Source of the DNA: Symsagittifera roscoffensis | Taxonomy: Eukaryota > Xenacoelomorpha > Acoela > Convolutidae | Assembly (NCBI RefSeq): GCF_963678635.1 | Contig: NC_087062.1 | Coordinates: 62,106,386-62,170,385 of the forward strand | Direction: 5' to 3' | DNA length: 64,000 bases | In this document: positions 9,301 to 20,768 of the stretch, piece after piece | How positions within the stretch are numbered: position 1 is the stretch's first letter | How the letters are laid out: each line of letters begins with the position of its first letter | Notes under the pieces: model-generated | The model's database searches: none | What the model was told of the DNA's origin: nothing | Seen by the model: the letters and a program-made list of their open reading frames with translations, nothing else | Program-made: the position numbers and the translations under genes

Positions 9301-12300
9301 TTGTCCAGGGTCTCTACTTGTTGCTGCTTTTGCAGTTTTGTTTTTCCCAGTCCCTTCGGCGGTTCTATCGAGCACACTTCTTCTTCACTCTCCGCCTCTT
9401 CTGTAGTCGTCAGGTCCATCTCTATTACCTGCACCTCACTGAGTTTCCGTTCCGCCGATGCGATTGGTTTAGTCAACGCTGAACTCGATTCATGTTCCGA
9501 TCTGTCCTTGACTTCTTGGGTGTGTGCCACCAGTTCTCTATTTTCCCGTATATTGTCTTCTCCGCCTATTAGTTGCCACAATGAGAGTAGTCTTTGATCT
9601 GCTTCTCTTTGTTGATCCGGTTCAAGCTGCCATTTCACCCGTGATGCATGTCGTGTTTCACTGTCGGAGCTATCTCTGTTTTTCCGGCCCCTCTAATTAT
9701 TTTCCTTGTACGCTGAACTGTCTCTGTGATCCCCTCCTCTTCCGAAAGTTCGTTTGTGTTGGATAGTGAGCGGTTCCATTTTGGATCCATTAGACTCTCT
9801 TCGCGTTCCTCATTTCGCCAATCTTGTGGTGAGGCCGACCACCAGTCGTATGATCTGTTTTCTGACATCTCGATCCTTGAGTCTTTTTTTTTTTTAATTT
9901 CTGGTACTGGTTGTTTTACGATTTTGGAATTATTTAAGACTGACTGTTTGTTGGGTTGATTTGACGAAAAAGTGATCTCTTTATGTTGAACTGCTGTGTT
10001 TAGCTGTTTTTGCAGTCGTGAAAACTGTTTTCTCTCGTTCCGGTCGAGCTTTGTTCGTTTTTGACCGTTTTGGTTGCTATAGCAACCATTACTTGATGAC
10101 TGTTTCTTTGCATTCCTTCTAGAACATTCTAGAACGTTTTCGTTCCGGTTGAGCGACCCAGTTTCTTTAAGCCTACTGTTCCAGCAGTCGAACGTTTCAT
10201 GAAAGGAGTTTATTGTCGCTACTACAAACTTTTCGTCTAATTCTGATTCGGGCCAGGGATCATTGAAAGGATCACGCGATAAATAATCAACTATACCCAT
10301 GTCCCTCCCCGGAATGTGAACTATTTTGAACTGATATGGCAGTAACCGGTCAACCCACCGGGTTAAACGTGATTGGTTGGTCTTGTTCGATTTGTTACCA
10401 TCCAATGCTGTTGTAAGTGCTTTATGATCAGTTGCAATGGTAAATGGTTTTCCCAAGAGGTAGTGTTTATATCTATCTACTGCCCAAACAACTGCCAATA
10501 ACTCCAATTCATTTGTTGAATATTTTTTTTCTTGGGCATTTAGGTATCGGGATGCGAATGAAATTGGGACCCACAGGCCTTCATCATTTTGTTGTTCTAA
10601 AGTAGCCCCTAGCCCATCATGGCTAGCATCGCATTTAACTCGTGTTTCTCGGGTCGCATCGTAATAATGTACCTTTATTATACTTGCCACAGCTTCTTTT
10701 ATAGCATCAAATACTACCGTGTGTTCATCCCCCCACTCACATTTTTTTACCGGGAGTTTCATGTTTTTTAACTTTTTCTTTTGATTCTCTTCTTTTAGAA
10801 GTGGTCTCAATTTTTCAGTCAGACTTGCTGCGTTAGGTATAAATTTAGCTAAGTGATTTATACTTCCCAGGAATTACCTTAGCTGTTTAAGCAATTTCGG
10901 CGGGTTCAAATTTACTACCGCTTCCGTTTTAGTGATTTTTGGTTTAACCCCCGCTTCTGAGAGATGATGACCCAACCAATTCACTTCTTGTTTGAAAAAT
11001 TCGCATTTTGATAGTTTCAATGCCAAATTTTCCGCATCCAATTTTTTTGATACTTCTTCTACCAAGTTTCCATGTTCAATTTCACTTCTCTTTGACACAA
11101 TTAGTATGTCATCCAGAAAACGGAACGCATTTTAAGCGTGGTTGATGGTTCTATCCATGGTCTTTCGAAATTCAGCTGGCATATCTGCTAAACCGTAGAG
11201 CCCTGTCAAGAATCTGTAGGTTCCAGTTGCTTTTCCACTCACAATGTTGAAGTTGTATTGTCTAGCTGTATCAGCAGCCAATTTTAATTGACTGTACGCA
11301 TATTTTAAATCTAACACCGAAAAATATAGCGTACCCTTTTTGTTTTCAGCCACAATCTGGCTTACCCCATCAATGAGTTCATCTACATTCGGCATTTGGT
11401 ATTTATTTTTGAACAATTGTCTATTGATTGGTTTCGTGTCCATTGCCAATTTTATTGAATCGTCTTTCTTTACTGTTATCACAATCGGAGCGATAAAGCA
11501 ATCACTTGTACATTTATCGAGTTTTGTTATATGACCTTCTGTCAACAACTTCTCGATTTCTTTTTCGACTTTATCTTGTATATGAATCGGGATTCTTCTC
11601 CCCTTTTCTTGAATCGGACTTAATGGATATTTAAATTTTGAACTGACAATGTGATTTTTCGAAATACCTTGTCTTTCAAATAAGTTTTTAAATTGAGTGA
11701 AAAATTTTCCTTTCCAACCTTCTGAATGCTCGCACATGAGCACGTCAAACCTGGTGAGTTCCTTGGGCGCTGGTTTTTGTGTAGTAACTATTCCCACTTG
11801 TCCTTGCAAGTCTAGTCCCATGATACATCTGGTCTTTCGTTCTGATACCAGAAAGGTGGCGCCTTTTACCTCCCAGCCCGCTGACCTCAGGTTGGTCTTT
11901 AGGGCTCCCAGTATACTGATCGGTTGTTTGTTGTAGTCCACGAATTTGGTTTGTAAATTCAGTTTGTCTGACGGAATGAATCTTACTTTGTTTGATTTTT
12001 CCATAATTTCCTTCGTTGTTGCCCAGTTGAGGAATGAAACTGGACTTCCTGTGTCCACTGTTAATTGAATTATTTGGTTATTTATTCGTACCATGGCCTT
12101 TAGTGATTTTACACGATTCAATGTTGGATCGCGAGAATCGAATCTATTTTCTGAACTCGTAACATTTTTCCGTTTGATTTGTTCCTCATTTCATTGATTC
12201 GATCTTTCACATATTTTGAAACTCTCTCGTTTTCCGGTTGATAGGTTTGTACCGAGATAACTTCAAATTCACTACATGACCCAACACTTTCACTTATCTG

Positions 12301-15300
12301 ATCGCATTCCTCTACCGATCCTTCCGAGTCTTCCGCAACCTCACTTACTTGTTGGGATCTGCACATTTTAGCGAAATGATTGGGTTTACCACAGTGTTTA
12401 CAGGTTTTCCCCATTGCTGGGCAATTTTTCAGGTATCCCTGGTCAAACGTCCTTCCACGTCTATTACATGGTTTCGTTTTCATGTTTTGATTCTTGTTAT
12501 TGTTTTGTCTTTTTTTCGATTCCCTTCTGTTTGGAGTCTTGTTCGTCCCCGACATATTTCGAACTGCCATTACAGGTTCTTGTTTAATTCTCACACCCGA
12601 GGTGTAATTGCTACTTGATCCCCCTGTCGCCGCAGCATTAGTCTTTTGAAACGCCATTGTGGTTAACTTGCTATGTTCGAATTTTATAGCCCTTTTCAGA
12701 ACCTCTTCCGGGTCTAGAGTCTCGAATGTCAGCGTGTCCTGCAATGTCATGTTTTTCATTTTTGAAATGAACAGATCTCGGACTATTTCATTTTCCAATG
12801 CTCCCAGTTCTGATCGGGCTGCTTGTGCAGTTAACGCTGCGTGAAATAATTCCAGAGATTCTCCAGATTCTTGCATTCTCGTAAATAGCTTATATCTTTC
12901 GTATGTTACACATTTTACCTTTTGAAACGAGACTTCTGCCAAATCTGTAATTTCCCTGAACGTCATTTTCGATATTTCAGCATGCGGGTTCTTTTGTAGG
13001 AATCTCTTCTTTCCCTCTGTGCCCAAAGACAAAAATAATCTGGACACCAATTTCTTTTGTACTTCGTTGTAGAAGACATTGTGTCCGACTCGTGGGCCTC
13101 TTGTCTTTCTCTCTTCGTTCTCCAATACTATTCTATCTATAGCTAGCTTATCTCTGAGAATCCTAGCGTTCCTCGCATCTTCATTCTCTCCGTCTCTGGG
13201 TGTTTATGGGCGTGGTGGTGGTTCCTCTAATATGTCTTTTGGTTCTTCCAAAATGATCTCTATGTTCACATTTTCTCTGACCGTAACCGCCATGAGAAAT
13301 TGTTCGAACCAGATTTTGAATTGCCACGGAGGGTCTAGATTCGCTGACGCCCAAAATACCGGAATTCCCATATCCGTTCTGTTATCTTGAGCTGCGAATC
13401 CTGCTGGCTGCGCCATGTGATATGCGTTGCGATATCGGTTGAAAACAAGGTGTAATTCAATACTGTATATGGAATATTGAATTTAGGTTTTCTTATTCTT
13501 TTTGTTTTCTTTTGTTACTGAGAGCTAGATCAGTGTTACGAACTCTGATCTCTCACTGATTCTCAATGTCATCTTTCATTATGACCTTGAGCATACCGTA
13601 AAAGTAATGAGTAAGCACCATAGGTTGGTTGTGCATACATAGACAAATACTGCTACTGCAGTAGCGGTATGACAAGCTAACAGAAAATTGTTGTTCCGAC
13701 CACGAAGTGGGAAAAACTTTAGTTGTATGTTCAGAGTTGAAACCGAGCCCGGGCCTCATTTTTAGGATATTTTGTTAGAAACTATGTTTTAGTATCTCCT
13801 CCCAAACCTACCACACCCCCCCCCACCCACACACACTAACAACAGTAGGAAATTGGAAAAATAATCATTAAAAAGATTTCACTTTTTGCTGAATATTTTG
13901 CACTATTTTTAATCGCAAATCATGCTCTACTAAACTGGGCATTTTGTTTTATCTTAACATTTGTTTAAAGCCTAGCCCTTCCTATTATGTTGATTTATAG
14001 CGCTGGAGACCAAGAACATCACCATCGACTCACTGGATTTCATCTTGCACCAGATAAAGATCTTGGACAAACTGGTGAAAGATCATTTTCTTACAAGCAG
14101 AGATGAGACCAAGTTCCTAGCCCACTGCAGGACTGGCACTAAATTGAGTGGCTTTTTCGTGGCCTTGTACAGACTAATCAAAGAGGCAGAGGTACTTGAG
14201 ATTTGAACCCAGCTATTACACTGAGTTTTTCAACCTAATACCAGTAGCGTGCCGAGGGAGGGGGGTCCCTCTCAATTCTGATTGCCAAATTTTTCCAAAA
14301 CCTCAAAATTTTTCTAAAGGCGCCTTTGGCGCCAATTTGACTAATTTTGAAGGGGGGAACGCAAGCGGTCAAAATTTAAGAACTTTTCGGTCAAAGTTTA
14401 TGAAAATTGAAGGCTCAACAAAATTACACCCTCAGAATATTTTTCACAAGAGCAAGTATTATGATGTACGTTCAATAAAGAAAAATTATGGTTTTTGCTC
14501 TATGTTTGAACTTCACGTGTATGAGATTTGTAAACCAATGGCTGAAAATTTAAGAAGAGAACAAGATAAGAACTGTTATTAGCATAATTAAGTCAAATCT
14601 TATAATGATATTGATGAATAATTGACAAGAAAAGTAAAAAAAACAGATTGCTTACAAACAAATCAAAAGAAAACTTGAGTGTTAAGAAAAAAACTCGAAG
14701 CCTTCACAAAAACTTCCCTTGACAAAAGTTTAATTTTGAGTAGTCTTCATTGTAAGAGAAGTGAGCTAAATGATTCGGAACCAAAACTTACAAAACCATT
14801 TTTCCAAAACTACATGCACGAAAGTGAACAATTGTCAAACTTGTTTTGACGCAATTAAGAAAGAGAAATTAAAATAAACAAGGATAGGCGGTTACCTTTT
14901 TTTCAAATTAGTGTCATTTTTTTTCCTGCATGATGTGATAAAGAGAACTGAATTGAAATAAAGAACGTAGGCGTATTTGACAGTCATAGTAAAAAGGCCA
15001 TTCGGAAAACAGTTTTTGAAGAAAAATGATTAAAAAAACGAAAAGACCATTAAAAATTTTTTTTTTAAATTTCTAAGTTTTTGCAAAAATTTTTGGAATT
15101 CTTAACCTTTGTTTACAAAATGGCGCTAAAAAGTTACAAAAAGTATTTTTATTTGAGTACAATTAAGTTTTTACGGTTTAAAGTAAGCTTAAATAAGCTA
15201 TTCTAAGCCTGCACGCTCACACCATATTAGTTCGAAATTAGACAAAACAAAAATTTTCTAACCGGTTTTTCTCGATACTGTAAAAAAAACGTTTGAAATT

Positions 15301-18300
15301 TTAAAATGTTGTTCGAATGAAGATTGAAAGGGCTTTAAAATAATATATTTCGACTCATTCCGATAATTATTTGTGGTACTTGATTTTGCGTGGAAAACAA
15401 AAAGAAAAAAAACTAAAATACCCGAATACAAAGTTCCTCCCCATTTTTCAAATGGCCGGAACAATTAAGATGATTCTGATGGCTCTTTTAGAGTTTTTAT
15501 TTTTTTTTGTAAATTTGAAATTTTCCCAAAGTAAAACGACAGGTTTGTAGGTTTCGTTTCCAAGTGAAAGACATGTTCCTAGTCTTTTTTTTATCCTGAT
15601 TTTTTTTGGCATTGATATCCCTCCGAAACTGACAAAATTTGTTTACTAGCCGCTTATTACTAGCCGCTAGCCTAACAGTGACCTCTCGAGGCGGTGCTAT
15701 GATGGTTAATAACCATATTTTTTGCAATTTTTCTCAACAAAATTATCATTTAAAAGATTGGAATTAAGAAAAAGTACCATCAGATTGACTTTAAAGAAAC
15801 ATTCTTAGATTTCTCATCTACTATAGTTAATACTGGACAATTTAATAATGGAGAAACCATGGTTTCGCAAATCTTATACTCAGCTGATTTGGCGGTAGTG
15901 TTTTTGAGTATAAACTGAAATCACAGTGTATTGTAAGCTTTCAACAACAATTTTTTTTGCTTGTCCTCAACAGTGCGAAACCTGTCTACTTTTGCGTCAT
16001 TTGTAGGGCGAATTTTTGATTTTTCAACTTTTTTAGCTGTAGCTGAAGTGAAAGCTTACAAAAATCTTTTATAACCGGGCAATCATAGTAAATTGTTTTC
16101 AGGCTTACAAACAGAAAAAGACAATGTTTTGTAGAAATTATTACCAAGAATCAAAACTGAGAGAACATCATTTGACCAAATGGTCCTTTTTCGAACATCT
16201 CAGTGCGAAATTTTTTTAAAGTTTATTCTCAGCCGATATATACTTTAAATACTGGACAATTTGCTTTGAAATTGTTTTGAAATTAAACTGAGATGTTCGA
16301 AAAAGGAACATTTGGTCAAATGATTTTCTCTCAGTTTTGATTCTTGGTAATAATTGCTACAAAACATTGTCTTTTTCTGTTTGTAAGCCTGAAAACAATT
16401 TATTATGATTGCCCGGTTATAAAAGATTGTCACTTTCATCGTTTTGTTTTGGAAACTGTTTAGTGGAATATATTCGTGGACGTGAAAGGGTGTGTGGCGG
16501 ACTTGCGGTGGGCGCGCAGTTTCAGAATGGTATCTTCCTTCTTCCAGTTCAAGTTGCTCTACTTCTGTCTATATAGACACCTGCTCAACACACGCCAACT
16601 CACAACCACTCAGCCGAATGACCACCTAGCCGAACTGATCAAATCAGTGTTCTACTTCGGCCAAGGCAACCATTTTACCGCTATTTATCATCTCGAAAGG
16701 CAACCTATTATAGGCAACGCGCAATGGATTCTTTTTATCTTTTTTGCATCAGATTTTCTCAATAGTGCGATTTTACAAGTAATCAAGAGAAATACAGAAT
16801 CTATGCGGTACTCTTATAGCTATATGATATTAGTTTAGCCATGATGTTGTAGTTATAAAGTAGTTTTTAAAATTTGAATTCTGTGTAGAGTCCTCATTGA
16901 TCTCGGACGATAGCATTAAATCCGAAGCTGGGATTCCTTCAAGAGCAAACAGATCTTACGAGGTCGACGATGAGGAGACATTGGAAGAAGACGACAATCA
17001 GTTTGTGTCAAGGGAAAGGGCCGAAAGAATGGCGACTGAAGACGAGACCAGGGAAGTGGAGTGGTCGGCAGTGGTCCCTCTCAGACTAGCGGGAACTTCT
17101 GAAAGCGAGAGGGGCACAGAGACAGATCATGGTACAAAAAAGCACCAAAATTTTTCGGGGTCATAAGTTCATTGCTCCTATGCAAACTTTGTCAAAATTT
17201 AAGATCATCGCGTTTATCGTTATGGCTACTCGTTATGGTAGGGCGGCAATTCGGAACAGGCGACAGTTCGGAACAAGACATTCGGCATGAGGGGAATACT
17301 GCGCGTGAATCAGTGTTCGCCCCGCTTAATCTACTGTTACGAATTGTCGCTTGTTACCAATTGTCGCTAAAATATCACGTAAAATCCGAGTAAAAATCAA
17401 TGGGCGTAGAATGTGATTGTAAACCAAACATTATTCAGACGGTACTCTGACAAAATAAAAAACATTTCAAAACACTGTCCGGGTCAAAGTGAAAGGTCTG
17501 AAATAACTAATATAACAATTTAAATAAACTGTGTAAAAATTAAACAAACCACCTCATCCAATTTCACTTTTATCTATTTGCAAACCCATCTAAAACTTGA
17601 CAAAACTTCAAAAATCATTTTTTGTGACCGCAGATACAATTGAAGTAAAAAGTCCAAGAAGCAAGCAATCCTCAAATCAAAGCTCGCCTCGCCAATCTGA
17701 AAACACGACGACCTCTAAGCCGACAAAGACAGAGACCGAAACAGGTACTACAAGAGAAACACTACGATCAACTGAGAGCATGAATAGAAAAGTTGCCGAG
17801 ACGTCAATGTCAGCAACAAGTGCGACAGAATCAGATAGCGAAGAATCAGAGACATCGTCAGACGAAGCGGCCCAAAAAATCCGCGATGTAGTGCCTAGTC
17901 GGCCATCAATGCCTCAAGCCGAATCGATTCGGTCAATTGCCGAACCTATGGTTACGTCATCCAAGTTGTTTCGACCGGTTAGCAATCAAAAATTGGAAAC
18001 AAATTTTCTCGAATCAAAGTTTTCGGGAGATTTAAGAGCACCACCGCTTCCACCGAGGTCGTCGTTTTTGCCAACCGAAAGCACAAATTATGAAACAAAC
18101 TTACCGCCGGTTTCGTTCAAGTCAATGTTCAGAGACAAATCACCCTTTATTCCAGATCGAAATATTCCCCTTTCACAGCAGAATATAAAATCACAAGCTA
18201 GTTTCACTAAAGAAGTTATAATAGAACCGACAACTAACAGCGATATTGGAGGAAAGGTTAATTACAAATACAGAGCTAGAATGCAGAGTCGCTCGCTTTT

Positions 18301-18520
18301 GTCGGATAAAACTGACGAGTTGATTTCGCGAGCGCCAGAATTCATGGGACGAAGTGTAGGACAATCGCCCAGTCGGTTCGGTAATTACAAGGCTTCATAT
18401 GCAGTATCAGCTGTTGCGAACGAAAGGAGTGCTCAGCCGAAAAGCTATTTGAGCAGCAGACAAAGCATGAGACCTAACAGCTTTGCAGGTCCAATGCAAT
18501 TCAACTTAAAGAAGCGATGA
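6003..18520 (+). CDS. uncharacterised host gene, five 3' exons, 5' end missing
   Basis: Five exons join in phase: 6003-6369, 14001-14191, 16548-16665, 16889-17131 and 17634-18520, giving 601 residues to a TGA. The family is not recognised. The first three exons encode an acidic to mixed, helix-rich region (NITIDSLDFILHQIKILDKL, GTKLSGFFVALYRLIKEAE). The fourth is highly acidic (DDEETLEEDD). The last is a Ser/Thr/Arg-rich, probably disordered tail of about 295 residues ending in Lys-Lys-Arg. No catalytic motif, signal peptide or membrane segment is seen. The first intron contains the complete gypsy element 6484-13679. The third intron has a GC rather than GT donor. Earlier exons must lie upstream, beyond or before the retroelement at 1-4760, or the exon at 6003 may begin further left. 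Confidence 0.65.
6489..6747 (-). repeat. 3' LTR of the gypsy element
   Basis: 259 bp, running TGTGATATGC to CGGTATGACA on the plus strand. It is nearly identical to 13416-13674 with no indels. Confidence 0.95.
6748..6760 (-). promoter_or_regulatory. polypurine tract of the gypsy element
   Basis: On the minus strand CACCGAGGGGGGTG directly precedes the LTR start TGTCATACCG. This is the expected place for the plus-strand DNA primer. Confidence 0.7.
6872..12121 (-). pseudogene. pol: gypsy pol (protease, RT, RNase H, integrase), multiply broken
   Basis: The frame opens in a -1 phase relative to gag. Protease DTGS lies near 12055. Reverse transcriptase runs to about 10870 with FLDD in place of the usual YxDD near 11110. 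RNase H has CDASHDGLGA, ELELLAVVWA and ATDHKAL (about 10640-10420). Integrase has an H..H..C..C finger (about 9080-8960), QLDYAGP, SDQFSGFKG and the GLVERTIQTIKRR glutamate segment. About 500 residues of charged, low-complexity tail follow to 6872. Breaks: TAA at 11132-11134, TAA at 10874-10876, TAG at 9156-9158, a frameshift near 9640 and a return near 8640. The central part from 9638 to about 8640 is therefore in another frame. The breaks make it non-functional unless bypassed. Confidence 0.88.
12118..13416 (-). pseudogene. gag: gypsy gag, interrupted by one in-frame stop
   Basis: The ATG at 13416 overlaps the last base of the 5' LTR, so translation starts inside the primer binding site. 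The frame meets TAA at 13204-13206 and continues in the same phase to TGA at 12118. The region up to about 12600 is helical and charged as in capsid. Near 12450-12350 there are two zinc-knuckle-like segments; the first has lost its second cysteine (CNRRGRTF), the second is intact (CKHCGKPNHFAKMC). Gag ends as pol begins, in the -1 phase, so Pol would need a -1 frameshift; no textbook slippery heptamer was found at the junction. Confidence 0.85.
13398..13415 (-). promoter_or_regulatory. primer binding site, tRNA-Ser-like
   Basis: Directly downstream of the 5' LTR the minus strand reads TGGCGCAGCCAGCAGGATTC. Its complement ends ...CCTGC plus an acceptor arm, discriminator G and CCA, as expected for a tRNA 3' end. 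The T-arm CCTGC and GAATCC with discriminator G match the usual tRNA-Ser pattern. The Gag start codon overlaps the site. Confidence 0.65.
13416..13674 (-). repeat. 5' LTR of the gypsy element
   Basis: 259-bp partner of 6489-6747. The following five bases AGCTA duplicate those before the other LTR. Confidence 0.95.
13680..14000. other. intron remainder after the gypsy insertion
   Basis: Contains a C-rich low-complexity patch (about 13806-13835) and the pyrimidine-rich approach to the acceptor at 14000. No gene seen. Confidence 0.5.
14001..14191 (+). CDS. exon of uncharacterised plus-strand gene
   Basis: Acceptor GATTTATAG, donor GAG followed by GTACTT. It enters in phase 1 and leaves in phase 0. 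It has a GC-rich, clearly coding composition against AT-rich flanks. Confidence 0.75.
14192..16547. other. intron with dispersed repeats
   Basis: Near 14240-14400 is a G-rich repeat fragment related in style to the copies at 48.8 and 59.5 kb. A 366-bp foldback element lies at 16063-16428. The rest is AT-rich without recognisable content. Confidence 0.5.
16063..16428. repeat. foldback element, 141-bp arms and 84-bp loop
   Basis: The left arm 16063-16203 and right arm 16288-16428 are near-perfect reverse complements (for example AACCGGGCAATCATA against TATGATTGCCCGGTT). No internal coding. Likely a foldback MITE or a hairpin-forming insertion. Confidence 0.85.
16548..16665 (+). CDS. exon of uncharacterised plus-strand gene, GC donor
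   Basis: The acceptor is CTTCTTCCAG. The frame stays open past the exon, but the only phase-compatible exit is GGCCAAG followed by GCAACC, a GC-AG intron leaving in phase 1. The next exon needs exactly that phase. Confidence 0.65.
16889..17131 (+). CDS. exon of uncharacterised plus-strand gene, acidic
   Basis: Acceptor CTGTGTAG, donor CATG followed by GTACAA. Encodes SSLISDDSIKSEAG and an acidic stretch. Phases agree on both sides. Confidence 0.72.
17241..17367. repeat. MITE with inverted repeats built from a GCGACAATTCG-type subunit
   Basis: The left end GGGCGGCAATTCGGAACAGG and the right end (reverse complement GCGACAATTGGTAACAAGCG) match over about 37 bp. Each holds the subunit twice. 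A related half is found at 30271-30320. It sits in the last intron of the plus-strand gene. Confidence 0.6.
17634..18520 (+). CDS. terminal exon of uncharacterised plus-strand gene
   Basis: Acceptor GACCGCAG, stop TGA at 18518-18520. It encodes about 295 residues rich in Ser, Thr, Arg and Pro (SPRSKQSSNQSSPRQ, PPLPPRSS), probably disordered, with a proline motif that could bind an SH3 domain. It ends in a basic Lys-Lys-Arg. Confidence 0.8.
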
Positions 18521-20768
18521 TTCAAGAAGTAAGATCTGACATTGAACAGTTAAAGCTAATGATAAAAAAGTGGAGCTCAATTAATGAATTTTTATTCACA
18601 ATTGATTCAATGCAACAAAGAAAAAAATTTTTTTTTGTTAATTAAAAGATTTTGAAGCAAGCTAATCATTCCAAAACGAAACGTTTTAAAGAAAACTTAA
18701 TATCTTGACAAGTGCAAGATGCGGTATCCTCCTTTCTTATACCATGCATCTTCTATATTAAATGAATGAATAATGAAAAATCTGATGCCATGTTTTAGCT
18801 GCCAATAGGAGCAATGGTGAAAAGCGATCATTGAGCTCAGCGTTTCAAAAAATTTCAGTGAACTTTAAGCTTCAGATCTGAAGTCTGGAGTATTCTAGAG
18901 TTATTTTTGAATAAAGTCAACTCTTTAGATAACGTGAACTCGATTCAACTTCAAGGCTAAGCAAACCTGTCTACCGTTTATATCCCGATCCAATTCGCTA
19001 ATGAAATAACTTCTAAAATTTTATCGCTTGACAGCCTAGCATATAAAAAACTTAATTTTTGCGAACCAAATCTGGCAATAATTTAAATTGAAATTTGCAA
19101 AAAAATCAAACGCTTGATTGGTTTGCCTAGAAAAACCCGTTAATTTTTGCAAATTGATTTAAGGTATGAAATAAGCTCAAAATTGTCAAAATAAAATCGC
19201 TGGGACAAATAGCTCCATTAAAAAATTTCGCTAACGATTCACCAGATGGAATAACTTAAACTTATTCAACGATTAATTGCGTGACTAGCTGGCTCAAAAC
19301 AGCTGCCTTTGTGCGAGCGGATTAATTATTGGAGACGCTCTGGCTAATTAATATGTAACAATAACTTCGTTATTAAATCAACCGCAAATTTTTTATAGTT
19401 ATTTAAAAAGCGAGAAACTGAATTAACACCGTATGCATTTCACAAACGTTTGGAAGCAAAAAATCTGCAGATTTTGCTTGAAACAACATTGCTGTTGGTA
19501 ATTAACAGTTTTTAGAAAAAAATTCAAAAAAATGGAATTTCTTAAACATCAAAGTTGTTTTTGCTCTCAAAAAGGAATGTCAAAAAACGACTAAAAAAAC
19601 TCAAAGCAGTATTTAAATTTTTGAATCTCTCACTTATTTTTTTAGCCAAAACTTCTCAAAACAATGTGTGTCCAATGTCCTATTGAATATTACACTTTGC
19701 AGATAATCAGATGCTTAGAATTCTTTTTTGATGTTACGAAATTGATTGAAATAACTCAAAAAACTTTGATTATTACGTTTAAGTGCAATATCTTGAAGTG
19801 CGTATTGGCGCAGTTTATAAATTGGACTAGTTTTTTGCCTCATAAAACATGAATTTTTTTCTTGCGATTAGTCACTTAAGAAATTTTTCAATATATGCCA
19901 CATTTTAATATACATGTTTGACGTGCAACCATGAACAAATAATTTATACCGATAAATAAAGATATATCAGTTTTAGGCATTCAAATGAAATGTTCAAACC
20001 TAGCATTTATTTAGGGTTTAAAAGAATTAAGATTAATTCAGCGCTTCGGCCTTTTACAGTTTGGATATGTTCATGGAAATTCAATTGTGACAAATTTAAA
20101 CGCCTAAACTTCAATTTTTATTGTTTTGGGGGGTTTTTTAAGCTAAATTTTTGTCCCACAATTTTCCTTTGTCTTGATGCATAATACTTTCAATTCGTGC
20201 CATACAAGTTTCCATTTTTTCCATAGCCAGCTCATTATTTTCAAACAGCAAATCTCTCTATATTACTACAATCTGGAAAAACGCCATTCTTTTTGGGACT
20301 AGAGGCCGATTATTGCTTTAGACGAGACAGTGAATTAATCTATGAATATTGCTTTTTATTTAATTAATTTAGACGAAAAGGGAACATTTTCTGAATTCAA
20401 ATTTTTGAAGCAAAGTACCGTGGTTGAAATTATGATGCAGTTTTCATAAAGATTTTGAAGATTGCTCAGATTTCGTTTATTTTTTCAATCAATTCAAGTA
20501 TTTTTTTTGAAACACTTTCTTGATTATTCCTCCGAAAAAGTTTTTGTTTTTTAGAACGAAACAGTTTAATCTTATTTTCAGCAACTGGTTAAGTTTTATT
20601 TTTCCCTGTGCTGTTATTATGTACTATATACATTTGTGTTGAACAAAAATTTGAATTTTTGATAATCTTTTTTGAAAACAGCTATTGGTAGAACCGAAAT
20701 CAAAATTTTTTTGAAACTAATTTGGAAGCGTTCAAGTGAATTTGATAATGGTTTAATGTCTATCAAAA
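18521..20768. other. AT-rich intergenic DNA after the plus-strand gene
   Basis: Only short chance frames. No repeat with clear ends was recognised here. Confidence 0.5.

Larger units (their letters stand above)
6484..13679 (-). mobile_element. full-length Ty3/gypsy LTR retrotransposon, inactivated
   Basis: Two 259-bp LTRs (6489-6747 and 13416-13674) both run TG...CA and are flanked by the 5-bp target duplication AGCTA (6484-6488 and 13675-13679). By hand count the LTRs differ at 6 of 259 positions, so insertion is fairly recent. Reading on the minus strand, the order is LTR, primer binding site, gag, pol (protease, reverse transcriptase, RNase H, integrase, long basic tail), polypurine tract, LTR. 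The primer site and the Gag CPA-type knuckles resemble the mag/SURL lineage. Coding is broken by four in-frame stops and two frameshifts, so this copy cannot act on its own. It lies inside the first known intron of the plus-strand host gene, in antisense. Confidence 0.93.

Noticed and set aside
9205-9597. Plus-strand ORFs over the gypsy element
   Set aside because: They are reverse-strand shadows of pol with no similarity to proteins.
65-13416. TAA/TAG reassigned to glutamine
   Set aside because: eL13 ends at a TAA exactly where the family ends, and the zinc-finger gene also stops at TAA, so TAA is a normal stop here.
16548-16838. Longer exon running to 16838
   Set aside because: The extension past 16665 is AT-rich with no coding look and would leave the next exon out of phase.
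18521-20768. Short ORFs in the intergenic region
   Set aside because: All are under 70 codons and AT-driven, with no splice-site support.
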